Program-made: the position numbers and the translations under genes | Shown: positions 1 through 13,533 of the stretch, in pieces | Numbering within the stretch: position 1 is the first letter of the stretch | How the letters are laid out: every line of letters starts with the position of its first letter | The notes under the pieces: generated by a model | Seen by the model: the letters and a program-made list of their open reading frames with translations, nothing else | Databases searched by the model: none | What the model was told of the DNA's origin: nothing | Origin: Cheilinus undulatus | Taxonomy: Eukaryota; Chordata; Actinopteri; Labriformes; Labridae | Direction: 5' to 3' | DNA: 64,000 bases | Assembly (NCBI RefSeq): GCF_018320785.1 | Contig: NC_054872.1 | Span: 41,094,551 to 41,158,550, forward strand

Positions 1-125
1 ACGGTGAAATGTTTTTAGTTTTAGTTTTTAGTTTTAAACAAGTTTTTGAAAAGATTTCTAAAATATTTATGTTTTCTCATTTTTATGACAGGTGGTCTAA
101 TAAATTTGTTAAGCACTGTATATGT
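1..125 (+). mobile_element. 3' end of a Tc1-like element with terminal inverted repeat
   Basis: Bases 85-125 (starting ATGACAGGTGGTCTAATAAA) are the outward end of a Tc1/mariner-type terminal repeat ending near CACTGTATATG. A 30-base stretch from 85 is identical to part of the relic at 17169-17209. The preceding bases look like the AT-rich segment found before such ends. No transposase is present here. Confidence 0.7.
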
Positions 126-660
126 GAGTTTAACCTGACAGAGCCTACGTACAATTCAGCCCCATTTTCTTACATCGGATTAAAGAGAGCTGCGGCAGCA
201 TGGTGATAGCCATGAAGCACAGCTATAGCAAAAATTAGTGCTGGGTTGAAATGTTACAGCTCAGGCGGAGCATTTGACTGGATTCAGGGGCCTAAACTGA
301 TTTTCTTAAAAACATTCACATTTAGTTTAACTGATTAGTAATTCTGGTGCCGACTACAGAGGGATCTGACTTTAACCGTAGCCAGTTAGTGGTGCACAGC
401 CTTAGTTTATGAGCCTGTTTGGCATTTTAAATGTTATTTATGTTATTCTACATGTCTTTAGCACCTTAAAGGAACTGTTATAGCATAATCTTAAAGCTTC
501 TGTGAGGAACTCTGAGTTTTGTGTTATTTTTCTTATCCCCCTGTGGACAAAGTGGTACCTTTTATCTGTTTGCTGCTTTTGTCCTGGGCATGTATAAGCA
601 GTGTTTTTGACAAAAATGAATCCCATCCTACTTTAATGGTAAATGTATTGCATTAAAAAC

Positions 661-842
661 ATGGGTGCGTGGATGGTTTAGGGCGCTACCCATGTACGCG
701 GGTGGCCGGGGGTTTGAATCCGGCCTGTGGCCCTTTACCGCATGTCTCTCCCCACTGTCTTCCCTGTTTCCAAGTCTATCCACTGTCCTTCCTCTGTCTA
801 ATAAAGGCCCAAAAATAAATCTTAAAAAAAAAAAAAAAAAAC
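661..842 (+). repeat. tRNA-derived SINE, copy A
   Basis: The tRNA-like head carries an A-box-like GGATGGTTTAGG and a B box GGTTTGAATCC (711-721). The body reads ...CCCCACTGTCTTCCCTG..., followed by AATAAATCTT and an 18-base A tail. The same head, body and tail recur at 911-1090, 19383-19570 and 52775-52963, so this is a dispersed SINE family and not a tRNA gene. Confidence 0.85.
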
Positions 843-910
843 TAAAGACACCGTTTGCAAAACTCTGCTACCAGAATTGAGGACTTTGTTCAGTAGAAAT
901 GGCACCTCTA

Positions 911-1090
911 GAGTGCAGATGGCCTAGCAATTAGGTCGAATTAGGTCAGGCCCCATGTACACAGACCGCCTGGGTTCAAGTCCAGCCTGCAGCTCCTTTC
1001 CTGCATGTCTTTCCTCCACTCTCTCTCATCTGTTTCTGACTAACAGCTGTCTTCCTCTCTAAAGATAAAGGCAGAAAAAAAGCCCAAAAA
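911..1090 (+). repeat. tRNA-derived SINE, copy B
   Basis: A diverged copy of the SINE at 661. The B box GGTTCAAGTCC (973-983) is a perfect match to the Pol III consensus. The body has the same CCTGCATGTCTTTCC... and CTGTCTTCCTCTC blocks and a broken A-rich tail. It abuts a TTAA-type MITE remnant at about 1100. Confidence 0.75.
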
Positions 1091-1099
1091 TATATCTGT

Positions 1100-1450
1100 A
1101 AGGTCCTGTAAAGTGATGAAAAGTCTTTATACCACGCCCACTCATGAGAAATACGTTCCTGTCAAATTTGAAAAAAAAGGCCTCTTATCAGAGCACAGCT
1201 ACCTGGTTCTGTGCCAGAGCAGAGAGACAGAAGTTGGGGGTTAGATTTACTGTTTTCTCGTACAAATCTCTGTTATAATGCTTTTAATAACCTGTAGGCC
1301 TCTGTGGCTGATAGATTTGGGAAACTTACCTCATAATGAACAAAACCACAGCATTTAGCTGGCTGTTAACTTTCAGTGAAGGCAGTGACATCAGCTAACA
1401 AAAGACTGTATTGTCTGTATTCTCTATTAAAACCAAGCAAGGAAAGAGAG
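1100..1450 (+). repeat. TTAA-target MITE family 1, truncated copy
   Basis: Starts GGTCCTGTAAAGTGATG and shares blocks with 5338-5902 and 54392-57002 (for example CTCTGTTATAATGCTTTTAA, GATAGATTTGG, CAGTGACATCAGCTAACA). The right end is missing after AAACCAAGCAAGGAAAGAG. Confidence 0.65.
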
Positions 1451-1480
1451 AAAAGAAAAGAAAACAAAAAAGTAACCCCA

Positions 1481-1695
1481 TAAGGTTCATTTACTAAGCA
1501 CAAAACCAACCAACCAACTAAAAAGGGACAAATTTACTAAAAGTGGTCCCAGAGTACACGTGTGCTAGAAGCAGGCTCTCTAGCATTGCTTCCAGCAGGA
1601 ACGCGGAAGTGCCTGTTTCAGTACATTTATCCCTCATTATGATTAAGTTTATGAACAACACAGTTTTCTGTTTAGTAAATACTCCTCATGCCGTG
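1481..1695. repeat. Short MITE with imperfect inverted ends
   Basis: CATAAGGTTCATTTACTAAGC on the left is imperfectly inverted at the right as GTTTAGTAAATACTCCTCATG. A related end (GTTTAGTAAATACACCCTATG) occurs near 63940. It is about 215 bp and non-coding. Confidence 0.45.
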
Positions 1696-1810
1696 CTGTT
1701 TTGATTTAATAGTCCTCAGTTTAAAACAAGTAGTAGTAATAAGAAGGAGCAATGAAAGTGGGTGGGGCTGAGCATTGCTGGTCTTAAAAGAATATTTCAA
1801 TATTTTTGAG

Positions 1811-2233
1811 GTTAGGTTGAACAAGGTACTTGGGGATAGTAGTGCCATTAGCCTCCAGAGATTGACCCTTCAAACATACACCGAAAAACAATGTTGGCTC
1901 AATTCTTCGCTATATCGAACATTTTTGAAGCGTTATATTTTCCTCCCTGAATGCTCTGTGTTTGGCACGTTTTTGCAATGTGAACTTCAGCTACTGGCAA
2001 CAGGCTCTTCTGCCCTAGTGTATCTGAAAAGCTGTTTGAGTCATGTTTGATATAACTACAGTTAAGCCAACATTATTTTTTTGCCCATGTTTACCTTAAA
2101 CCACTAAATTATGTGTAGCAACTAGGTCTGTAGCCTAGCATCCCCAAGTGCATCCTGTTTGAACGGGCAATGCTCACTGAAATCACTGGAGGCTAATGCC
2201 ACTACTCTTGGCAAGTACCTTATATAACTTAAC
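1811..2233. repeat. MITE with long (about 53-bp) imperfect terminal inverted repeats
   Basis: The left end GTTAGGTTGAACAAGGTACT continues with AGTAGTGCCATTAGCCTCCA. The right end, read in reverse complement, is GTTAAGTTATATAAGGTACT followed by AGTAGTGGCATTAGCCTCCA. Roughly four fifths of the 53 positions agree. The interior is AT-rich and has no credible gene. Confidence 0.6.
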
Positions 2234-5315
<3,082 letters not shown>

Positions 5316-5337
5316 TGACTCTTCACTGACACTTTAA

Positions 5338-5902
5338 AGACCCTGTAAAATAAAAATGAATCTGTATTTAGGTTTTTTATATGACAGTGTTTTGAACTCC
5401 GAAATCAAATTTCAGTCAGATAAAACATCTCTAAGTTTATCAAATTAAGCTTCAAAATCATGAAAAATGAGGCAGTAAAATCTGCTCCAGGATGGTGTGG
5501 GTGTGTCTATTCAATGAGCTGAAGCCACACCCACTGACTGTTATGATACTTTAAATGACCTGTAAGCCACTGTAGCTGATAGATTTGTCAAATTTACCTC
5601 ACAATGAACAAAAAAAAAACAGCATTTAACTAACTTAACTTTCAATAAAGGCAGTGGCATCAGCTAACAACAGACTGTACTGAGGGGGTCATCCCCTACT
5701 GTGGGCTCATGACATCATTAGTCCACATTTTGGCCCTGCCCAAATTAAACCAAGCCAGGAAAGAGGTGACAAACTTTCTAACAGTCTAAATCCAGAATCC
5801 AGTCACATGTAGATCTTAGTGTTTTCACATGTTCACAGCAACCATATTCCAACATACCTAGTGTGTCGAGACAAAAACTTTGGATTTCACTTTACACAGT
5901 CT
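5338..5902. mobile_element. TTAA-target MITE family 1, intact copy
   Basis: The left end AGACCCTGTAAAATAAAAAT and the right end TTTCACTTTACACAGTCT are inverted repeats, and both are flanked by TTAA (5334-5337 and 5903-5906). Such 4-bp TTAA duplications are typical of piggyBac and Kolobok/T2 elements; which superfamily is unresolved. The 565-bp interior is non-coding. The copy lacks two insertions found in its relative at 54392-57002 and shows the empty AGATCT site at 5811-5816. Confidence 0.75.
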
Positions 5903-7280
5903 TTAAAGAAACAGCTGCATACAATAATGAGTCGCTTATACTGCAGCAAAAGTAAAGGTCAGACCTTTTGGACTCAGTGTTAAAGAAGAAAGATCAGTCT
6001 GCACTTAATGGTGCATGAAAATCCTAACTTCTCAAACTTTAGATTGTGTTCAGTCGTGAAGTTCTGCATTACAGAAGAAGCAAGAAACTGCTATGCCAGA
6101 CTGACAGCAACTTTAAAGGCTGGTTAGAATGACAATTATTAATCTCATTCAAGAGAAAATGACTTCTTACGGGAGCTCTAAAGAAACTAGTTCAGGCAAA
6201 ACAAGTGATTATAATGATGAAATAATATATTGGAAATGTTACCTGTTTCTTATTTACCATTGTGGTACTAATTGATGAATTTAGGAGTTTTTTGATCTTT
6301 AGTTTTCATCAACATTTGTGTCAGGGGGGAAAAATCATCTGGCACAACAAAGTGAGACATTTTGCATGTCTGGCAGCAGCTATAATTAATACTTTGGAAT
6401 AAAATGAGCTGGGTAGAGAACATGAGCTCTGCAGAGGACTGTGCAGAAAGAGGAAAGAGCTCCACCTACAGAAACTTAAGCTTCACTAAACCGAGAATAT
6501 CGAAAGGAAATGAAAAAGAAAGCCTCAGATTTATTTGATTGTGTTGCTTTTTCTGGAAGCACACAGCAGCAACGCTAAGCAACAAAGAGGTTACACAAGT
6601 GAGACAGAAACTGAAGTTTGGCACTTTAAAATTGACAGTGGATGGAATATTTTTAGACTGAGATTATTTTTGAAACATTTGGCTCAAAGGGCGGATTTAG
6701 ATTTAAACCATAGAGTTTGAGCTTGGGTGCATCTACCGTAGAATATCTGACCTGCTGTCCTAACCACCATCATTAGTGACAGGTTGTTCCTGAACGAGCC
6801 AGTTCAAAGAGCCAGTTCTTTTACATGAATGATAAGAGCTGGATCCCGTTTGAGAGCCGTTATATATAATTATTACTATTACTATTTAGATCTATGTTGT
6901 GCTGGTGTGTTATGTGATTGATTAGTAGGATGATCTTTTCCCCACACCACTCTACAACAGGCACACCACACATTAAGGACTCATGCTTGATGGTGTAACA
7001 TTAATGTTTTGTATCTGGTGTGTTAAATGCTTGATGCATCCACAGAGTCGTGAGTGTCCACGCATCAAACATGATGGGAAGTCTGTGGCCTCTGTGGCGA
7101 ATTTTCGCCTGGCCCCGCAAATCTCCAAAATTTTTATAGATGCAGATGCGCCAAAATTCAAAACATGCTACTGATTTAATTTTTGAAGACACTGCCCCCT
7201 AGCTTTTGGAAGAATATCAGTTTGTGGCGCTAGATCTAAATACACCAGAAATCATGGTTCCGCGTCAGTGGTTCGTTGTG
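5903..7280. other. gabbr1: gabbr1 intron, unassigned AT-rich sequence
   Basis: No gene was found. A GAACGAGCCAGTTC...GAGCCAGTTC motif near 6795 resembles hAT-type repeat ends in fish but is too short for a call. The rest is unassigned. Confidence 0.45.
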
Positions 7281-7795
7281 TAACCTTGCAAAGCAGATGG
7301 ATTCACCCGTTTCCGTATTTCTCACAGACGAATCCATCTTGCAAAGCTCCTGTCAGACTAGACTGAGCCCTGTAAGATTGTGACCAGACCAATCAGGAGT
7401 AAGAGGCAGTACTCCCTGGCGCACCGGAGTTGTGACATAAGCAAGCAGCGACAAGACGCCGGCAAAATTATGGCGGAAGTGATTAGCACGGATGCTGCTA
7501 TAGCGTCAGTTTTATTAGAACTTGACAACATTTCTTCATTAAAAGAAGAACAAAGAACAGCATTGAGTTCTTTTCTTTGCAGAAATTATATTTTTGCTCT
7601 TCTCCTGACTGGATTCAGCAAGAGATTAATTGTCATATGTTTTGTTGCTCTGATTGGCTCTTAAAGATGTGACAGACAGAACATTCATCCACTACCCTTA
7701 GAGTTCTTTTTCAAAGGCTCAGCCCTTTCCCCTAACACCATCTATGAGAAGTTTTCCAGATGGATGTGTTAAACCAATTCATCTGGCATGTCAGG
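7281..7795 (+). mobile_element. Hairpin-ended element family 2, copy 1
   Basis: Begins TAACCTTGCAAAGCAGATGG and ends CATCTGGCATGTCAGG. Close to the left end AGATGGATTC pairs with GAATCCATCT (10-bp stem). Close to the right end CCAGATG (7756) pairs with CATCTGG (7780). The same two ends recur in reverse order at 48152-48727. The interior carries a helicase-like coding remnant (separate entry). Superfamily is unknown to me. Confidence 0.7.
7470..7664 (+). pseudogene. RecQ-like helicase N-terminal remnant inside element family 2
   Basis: From ATG 7470 the frame reads MAEVISTDAAIASVLLELDN, ISSLKEEQRTALSSFLCRNY, then IFALLLTGFSKRLI and stops at 7664. ISSLKEEQ..AL..FL....IFALL.TGF.K.LI resembles motif I of superfamily 2 DNA helicases of the RecQ type (LPTGFGKS form of Walker A). 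Here the P and one G of that motif are changed and the protein stops soon after, so it cannot be functional. Similar starts are seen in other copies (38868, 39493, 48540 minus, 59017). Helicase identity rests on motif recognition only. Confidence 0.5.
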
Positions 7796-8729
7796 CTTGG
7801 AAACATAACCGAGCCTTCACAAAGCCTTGCCAGTGAACAGATATCATCTTTTTTGGGGGGGAGACAGTATATTTTTTTACATCATGTGTTAATCAATTTG
7901 AAAAATTGAGCGTATCTGAAGTCAAATACCTGCACAAATATCAATCATATGTAGTGACATTGTTAAATTTGGCAGGTCAAATGAAGCCAACCATGGCATG
8001 AAATACATCTCTTGCCATGGATATGTGAAAGAGTCTGTCTGGCGAGTCAGGTTAGGAAGGAACTGCACTACCCACAATCCTAGAGTGTCTCGTGCATCTT
8101 TGATTAGGTGCAGCTACTGAAGTGAATGTTTCTTTTTACTACAGGGGATTTGAATGGGGAAATGTACATCCAAAACTACAGCTGCCAAAAAAAGTGTGCA
8201 GTCAACGTTGAGCTCCGTGCTGACAAAAGCTGACACCACATATGTATATCACCTTCTTTCAGATGTGCAAATAGAAATATTCAGTTGCATTTGCCAGGTT
8301 TCAACCTGTAGAGGGCAGTTGTTACACAGCTTTCCAGAATTTAAATACTAAGTCTTCAAATGTCATGATTTGGACCTATATTGATCAACAACACTACTTA
8401 ATACCCAAATGCATACATTTCAGCATACTCTGAAAAAAAATTCAGTGGGTTAGTTAGAGCATGAAACTGAGAGGCTACACTTTGAATTTATGGCAATTGC
8501 TTAATTACAACTCTTGTTCCTAGCTCTGCCTTTGAGTACACAGTGTGTTAAGTGTACAACATTTAGTGATACACAGCCACATAACACTGTGTATGTGAAG
8601 ACAAATAAAATACATAAACCACACATAATAAAAGAATATTGTCTCAGTAAATGCATTATTCATTCACCAGGCAGTAATCGTAGGCCTGATTTCGCTGGTT
8701 ATTGACTTTATGTTCCTGTGTCGCTCCAG
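7796..8729. other. gabbr1: gabbr1 intron, unassigned
   Basis: No gene or confident repeat was recognised in this AT-rich stretch before the acceptor at 8729. Confidence 0.5.
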
Positions 8730-8873
8730 ATGCGGCGTCTGATAACCCGTGGGGAGTGGCAGTCTGAGCAGCAGGACACTCTGAAGACCGGCTCGTCCAC
8801 CAACAACAACGACGAGGAGAAATCACGACAGCTGGAGAGAGAGAACAGGGAGCTGCAGAAGATCATCCAGGAG
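8730..8873 (+). CDS. gabbr1: gabbr1 exon encoding the proximal cytoplasmic tail and start of the coiled coil
   Basis: This 144-nt exon (48 codons, phase 0) lies between acceptor TCGCTCCAG (ending 8729) and donor GTGAGA (from 8874). It encodes [20 protein letters not shown], then [20 protein letters not shown] and ELQKIIQE. This is the juxtamembrane tail of GABBR1 followed by the first heptads of the leucine-zipper coiled coil that pairs with GABBR2. The SSTNNN stretch is a hallmark of GABBR1 orthologues. Confidence 0.96.
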
Positions 8874-10459
8874 GTGAGAGCGTCACTTCAGTAACATCCC
8901 TACCCTCACACCTCTGTATTACTGTTACGTTAATAACACATACAAGCAGTCACAAGGTTGGCATGCATGGTAAATCATCCTGCAGGCAGATGAATGGGTT
9001 ATGCACATGAATGCATTTATATGCATTCATTATACAAACATTAGGTTTAGTATTTATGGGTGTGATTTGATTATACTTACTTTGCATTGCAGAACACTGC
9101 ATAATACAAACGGTAATAATGACACACGACATTATGGCATACAGATTGCAGCATGTTATTATGTTATTAAATTGTTTTTTCTTTTAAAAACACATCAGAC
9201 ATTGAGACTGCAGTGGAAATCAAGACTGGGTAAGGTTTTATGGAGGCAAGAAAAATAAAAAGTGATTTTAGTAAGAGAAAAAAAATAGTTCATCATTTCT
9301 ACCCTTTAACATTCAGCAAGTTAATTTAAGTAACAACATAACACTGCTGAAACAGTTTAAAAACAGAACATAGGGATCATTGAGAGCATAAAGGAAATAT
9401 TCCATTAAGCGTATAAGAATTTAAATTCAGAATGTTCTAAGATATAAGATTAAAGTACATAAATAGAGATTCAACCAAATATTTCATTTGAAGTAGCAGA
9501 AGAGTGAAAGAAGAATTGAATTCAAATAAAAATATAAGACGTGCAGAAATATTCATAACTTAAAATGTTTTAACTTTGTTAAAATAATAACAACTCTGTT
9601 TGCTATGGTTGCTTAATCACAGCAGGAACTTTCCTTAGGAACTTAGAACCTTTTGAGGAACTGTGTGCGTTTCACTTTCAGGAACCAGGGTCTAAATTAG
9701 TTCTGGGATGAGTCATCTACCCCTAGAAAAGTCCCTGCTTGGGAGGATTGTACTTTCCAAAGGTCCAGGGACTTTGGGGCTGGACCTGCAGTGCTGGACA
9801 TTTCTTTGTGGTCAAGATCTACCTTCACTTTGTCTTGTTTCTGACTCCATCAGCCTTACTTCTTTAGAGCAGTTTTTCACAAACTTAAATACGCTGCGAC
9901 ACAATTTGAGATCTAAAATTCTTCGGGACCCGACCAAAAGCATTGTGCAACCATAACACAAGACTCAAATATTAACCCTATTGTTAATCATATTTTTTTT
10001 CCCTAGTAACAACACCTAAACAGTTTATGGGGTCATAAAAATACACTGACGTTTGTTTTTGGGATTATCAGGCATCTGTAGAGTCACTAAAATTTTCTTT
10101 TCCACTATTCATCTCTGCAAATGTGCTTTGTGGCCCAGCAAAATCTTTCAAAGTTGCACCAATATTCCTTAAGACTGATAAATTCTTAAAATCAAGAAGC
10201 CAGTAGCATAGTAGAGTGTTTATCAGAAAAAACAAGTGATAAAAAGGTGACATTTTTTAAATTTCCATGATTTTAAGTTGTTGTGAATGGCGTCTCACAG
10301 TCCACCTACAGTACCTTGGGCCCCAGCCCACATTTGAGGAAGCACTGCTTTAGAGATTTATCAAAATTTTACTGACATCAGCTTTCCACCACAGGCCAAA
10401 AACATGCTCATAGGCTAATTAATGACTCTAGTTGTTGGTGTGACCATGGATGCTTGCTT
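8874..10459. other. gabbr1: gabbr1 intron, unassigned AT-rich sequence
   Basis: No gene was recognised. The stretch 9620-9790, with repeated GGAACT/AGGGACTTTG-like words (...AGGAACTTAGAACC..., ...GTCCAGGGACTTTGGGG...), looks like a degraded dispersed repeat but could not be delimited. Confidence 0.45.
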
Positions 10460-10545
10460 CTGTATGAGTCCTGTGATTGACTGGCTACCTACCTCCCACC
10501 CAAACAGCTGGGATTGGCTGCAGCACCCGCGACCCCAAACAGGGT
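10460..10545 (+). repeat. Dispersed fish repeat fragment (GGGATTGGCTGCAGC type)
   Basis: CAGCTGGGATTGGCTGCAGC followed by ACCCGCGACCCCAAACAGGG matches, in the opposite orientation, the block at 57397-57482 (GGGTCACAGGGGGTGGGGCC...CAGCTGTCATTGGG). It is a very common short repeat in fish genomes. Confidence 0.6.
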
Positions 10546-11073
10546 AATAAATATTTTAATATCATGTTTAGTCTGACCGGAAAACACCTTTCCTTTTATT
10601 TTTATGTGTTTTTCATATTTTGCTATTTTGCTTTTTCCTTTTTAAATATCACAAATTATCTATTGTATAATCTTAACAGCCTTTTTTATGCATAAAAGAC
10701 AACTGTCACAGCAGTAAAAAATAACAGGGATCCTGCATAAATACATAAATCTAGTGTCACATTTTGTCAGAGGAAGCATCACGTTGAGAAGCTAGTCTGC
10801 AAATACCAATTACTTTGATACCCAGTTGGTTGCAGATTCAGAACTTTGAGGCATGTTTAGGCCAAAAAATAGGAATTAAAGTAAGGCGTGTCAAGGGGGG
10901 CAAGACCATCTGAGGGCACTATCAGGTCGGAAGGATTGACACAACCCTGGTCCAGCTCTGGATGTTCTTGTATGTCACTGGGGCATAGGAAAATAATCTG
11001 TTTAAGTAGTAACAAAGTCCACACCTCTAGGTTGGAGTAAGGGTTGGGAGTGGCGAGTAAGCATGACCTAGGG

Positions 11074-11533
11074 TGGTGTTTCTCAACCTTTTTTCTGTTA
11101 AAGGCACCCTTTAAAAATAAAATAAAAAAAATTCAAAGTCACTCAAGTCAAAATGTAGACATGAAAACTGAATAATCTACATCCTGATGACTGCCCAGGA
11201 TTTTTGTAGTAATAGAATTAACAAGATAAATACTTAAAGCACCCTCTCAGAACACCTGAAATTCCTTTAAATGATCATTAAAAACACACTTTGATGAATT
11301 TTTCATGCCACAAACACCTGTGAAACTTCAAATACTTGATTTTTATGTGCTGAATAATGATGTAATTATTAACCCCGATACTGATGTGATTTCAGAAATG
11401 TCATATGAGAAAAATTTGATTGTTCATACTGGGTTAGCTAATTGTCTTCATATTTATGGTAACTCTTAGTTGAATTTAAAGCATTTTGAAGGCACCCCTG
11501 ATGGTGCCACAGCACCCCTGTTGAGAAAGGCTG
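11074..11533. mobile_element. Non-autonomous hAT-like element 1
   Basis: The ends TGGTGTTTCTCAACCTTTTT and CCTGTTGAGAAAGGCTG are inverted; CAGTG..TCTCAACC ends are typical of hAT MITEs. It is flanked by ACCTAGGG (11066-11073) and GCCTAGGA (11534-11541), a diverged 8-bp duplication. The 460-bp interior is non-coding. Confidence 0.6.
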
Positions 11534-11541
11534 GCCTAGGA

Positions 11542-12367
11542 CAGTGGTTCCCAACCTTTTTTACTTAGGGCCCCCTTACTCATATCTAAGAAAAGCTAAC
11601 CCCCCATGACCCACTTGGAAAAAGTAAACATAAATTTTGATTGTTTTCATTGACAAAATACAAAATCCTACCATACCAGGCCTACAAACACTTGCTCTTG
11701 ACAAAAGATCTATGTATAAACTATCCATTATTACAACGGTGTATTAGGGCCTCTTTAGAAAGAAAAAAAAAACAAACTTGAATTTCTCAAGTTTAAAAAG
11801 TCTTCAATTTACAGGGATTTTTACTTTTTTTTTTTTCTTCAAACATTGTAAATGTGTGTGAACTAAAATGTAGAATCGTTGAGACTATAAAGGCAAAAAG
11901 TTGAAAATCCAGCCAGTTTTCAGTTTGGTTTCTCGTAAGAAAAAAAAAAAATGTTTTTACTTTGCACTGTTGTAAGTTTAGGTTTTTAAAAACTTGACAT
12001 TTTTGAATTTTTTCAGTGTCAGAGTTTAAGACATTTTAAACTTGGAGATTCCATTTTTTTTTCTGTGAATTTCTGACTTTTTTTAAACTAAATTCTGAGT
12101 TTGTTTTCTTGTAAATACACAACTTTATAATCTCAAAAATTAAGATTTCCCTAAAATTGTTTGACTGTTTGATCTAAATTTAACAGATTCTATTCATTTT
12201 TTCACCTTTGATGGGCCCTAATATATTATTTTTCTAATCATGGTTTAAAAACATATATATATACATACATCTAATTTGGACAGCATTAGAGCAGACAAAG
12301 TTCCGTGGCCCCTGAGATCTTTGGCGCCCTCCCTAGGATTGCCTGGACCCCAGGTAGGAAAACACTG
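11542..12367. mobile_element. Non-autonomous hAT-like element 2
   Basis: The left end CAGTGGTTCCCAACCTTTTT and the right end CAGGTAGGAAAACACTG are inverted, agreeing at about 12 of 15 terminal positions. It is flanked by GCCTAGGA and GCCTAGGG (12368-12375), an 8-bp duplication. It is 826 bp, AT-rich and has no transposase. It abuts element 1 and shares its target site. Confidence 0.65.
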
Positions 12368-12535
12368 GCCTAGGGTACTGTCCAGGCGGTAATAGGATTG
12401 CCACAAGCCCCTGGTTGTGCTGTGGATGTCCCAAGGGCCTAAAAGCACCAGCGGTCTCCAGGTGTGTCACTGGGGGCCTAGGCCCAAGCAAAAGAGATGC
12501 CATCGAGCTTGACCTTGGCTGCTGAGCGACACATG

Positions 12536-13248
12536 TGTCGAGCTCTGCCCCTCTCTGCCAGGCCAGGGTTGTGGCACATCGATCCCCACAGTGAATTCGT
12601 AGTGCCCATCATGCCTAAAACTTACTCACATGACTGTAGTTAATCTTAAGATTGCTTAATTGTTGCACCTCTTCAAAGACAGCAGCTGCAAGCTGATTGC
12701 TTTAGGCTGCTGTTTACCTCCACATCAAATCTGTGCTGCAGCATATGCCATAGGTGTGGAATCTACTGATGTATGCATGATGACATGCACCTTTTACAAA
12801 ATGTAACCAGACATTGAAATAGCACAGACAGTAAGCCCAGTCATTGTTCTTTTGGGTTGTGTTGGGCATCTGCAGATCTCTTAGTCATATCTAGAGGCAT
12901 GCTGAGTGCAAAATAGCTGCAAACAGTGACAGATTTACTTGCCTGTATTCAAAAATATCAGATGTGCATTTTCTTCCTCCATGTCTCTGCCCAGTACTTA
13001 TCAGCTGTATCTCCAACATAAGCCAGCTAGTACCCAAACAAGGCAGTTTCCATAGCCATGACTTCCTGAATTTGATCAAGAAAGTGTGGCATCAGTCCAG
13101 GGAACTGGTAACACACAAGTATGTATTGCTCACAGTGGTATAGGCCACTATGGCATTGATTTAGTGCAGGATTATGAACCAGGCATGGTAAAAGTCCCTT
13201 GTTGAACTTGTATTATTTTCGTAATTGTTTTATCCTTCATGTTTTTAG
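12536..13248. other. gabbr1: End of gabbr1 intron, unassigned
   Basis: No repeat or gene was recognised before the final gabbr1 exon. Confidence 0.5.
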
Positions 13249-13533
13249 AAAGAAGAGAGGGTATCGGCTCTTCGTAACCAGCTTGCTGAGCGCCAGGCTC
13301 TACGCAACCGCCGCCGACCTTCCGCAGGCCAGAACCAGAACCACAACGCCCCGCCGCCTTCCTCCCAGCCGGACCCCAAGTCTCTGCTCCCCCCGCCTGG
13401 CTACCCCAACCCCACCACGGACAATCACTCCCTCCCTCCGTCCTTCTCCAACTCCTCCAACCTGTACCCGGCTGAGAGCAAGATGAGCCGCAACCATTGT
13501 CACAACAGCCAGATCCCGCTGCTGTACAAGTAG
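13249..13533 (+). CDS. gabbr1: gabbr1 terminal coding exon: coiled coil, ER-retention motif and C-terminus
   Basis: The last coding exon has 94 codons plus TAG at 13531-13533 and is preceded by acceptor GTTTTTAG ending 13248. It begins KEERVSALRNQLAERQALRN and ends SRNHCHNSQIPLLYK; the final LLYK is typical of GABBR1. The coiled coil continues through RNQLAERQALRN and is followed by RNRRRP. That places RNRR where mammalian GABBR1 has the RSRR ER-retention signal, which is masked when the subunit assembles with GABBR2. The middle is a Pro/Asn/Ser-rich spacer, encoded by GC-rich DNA unlike the AT-rich introns. The 4.4-kb intron before it carries several transposons. Confidence 0.95.
   Translation, partial: KEERVSALRNQLAERQALRNRRRPSAGQNQNHNAPPPSSQPDPKSLLPPPGYPNPTTDNHSLPPSFSNSSNLYPAESKMSRNHCHNSQIPLLYK

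Larger units (their letters stand above)
10845..12535 (+). repeat. Dispersed repeat family 3, copy 1, split by two hAT insertions
   Basis: 10845-11073 and 12368-12535 together align with the uninterrupted copy at 24935-25335. Shared blocks include CAGAACTTTGAGG, AACAAAGTCCACACCT, GAGTAAG, GGTTGCCACAAGCCCCTGGT and GTGGATGTCCCAAGGGC. The 1.3 kb between them is absent from the second copy. No protein coding is visible. Confidence 0.7.
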
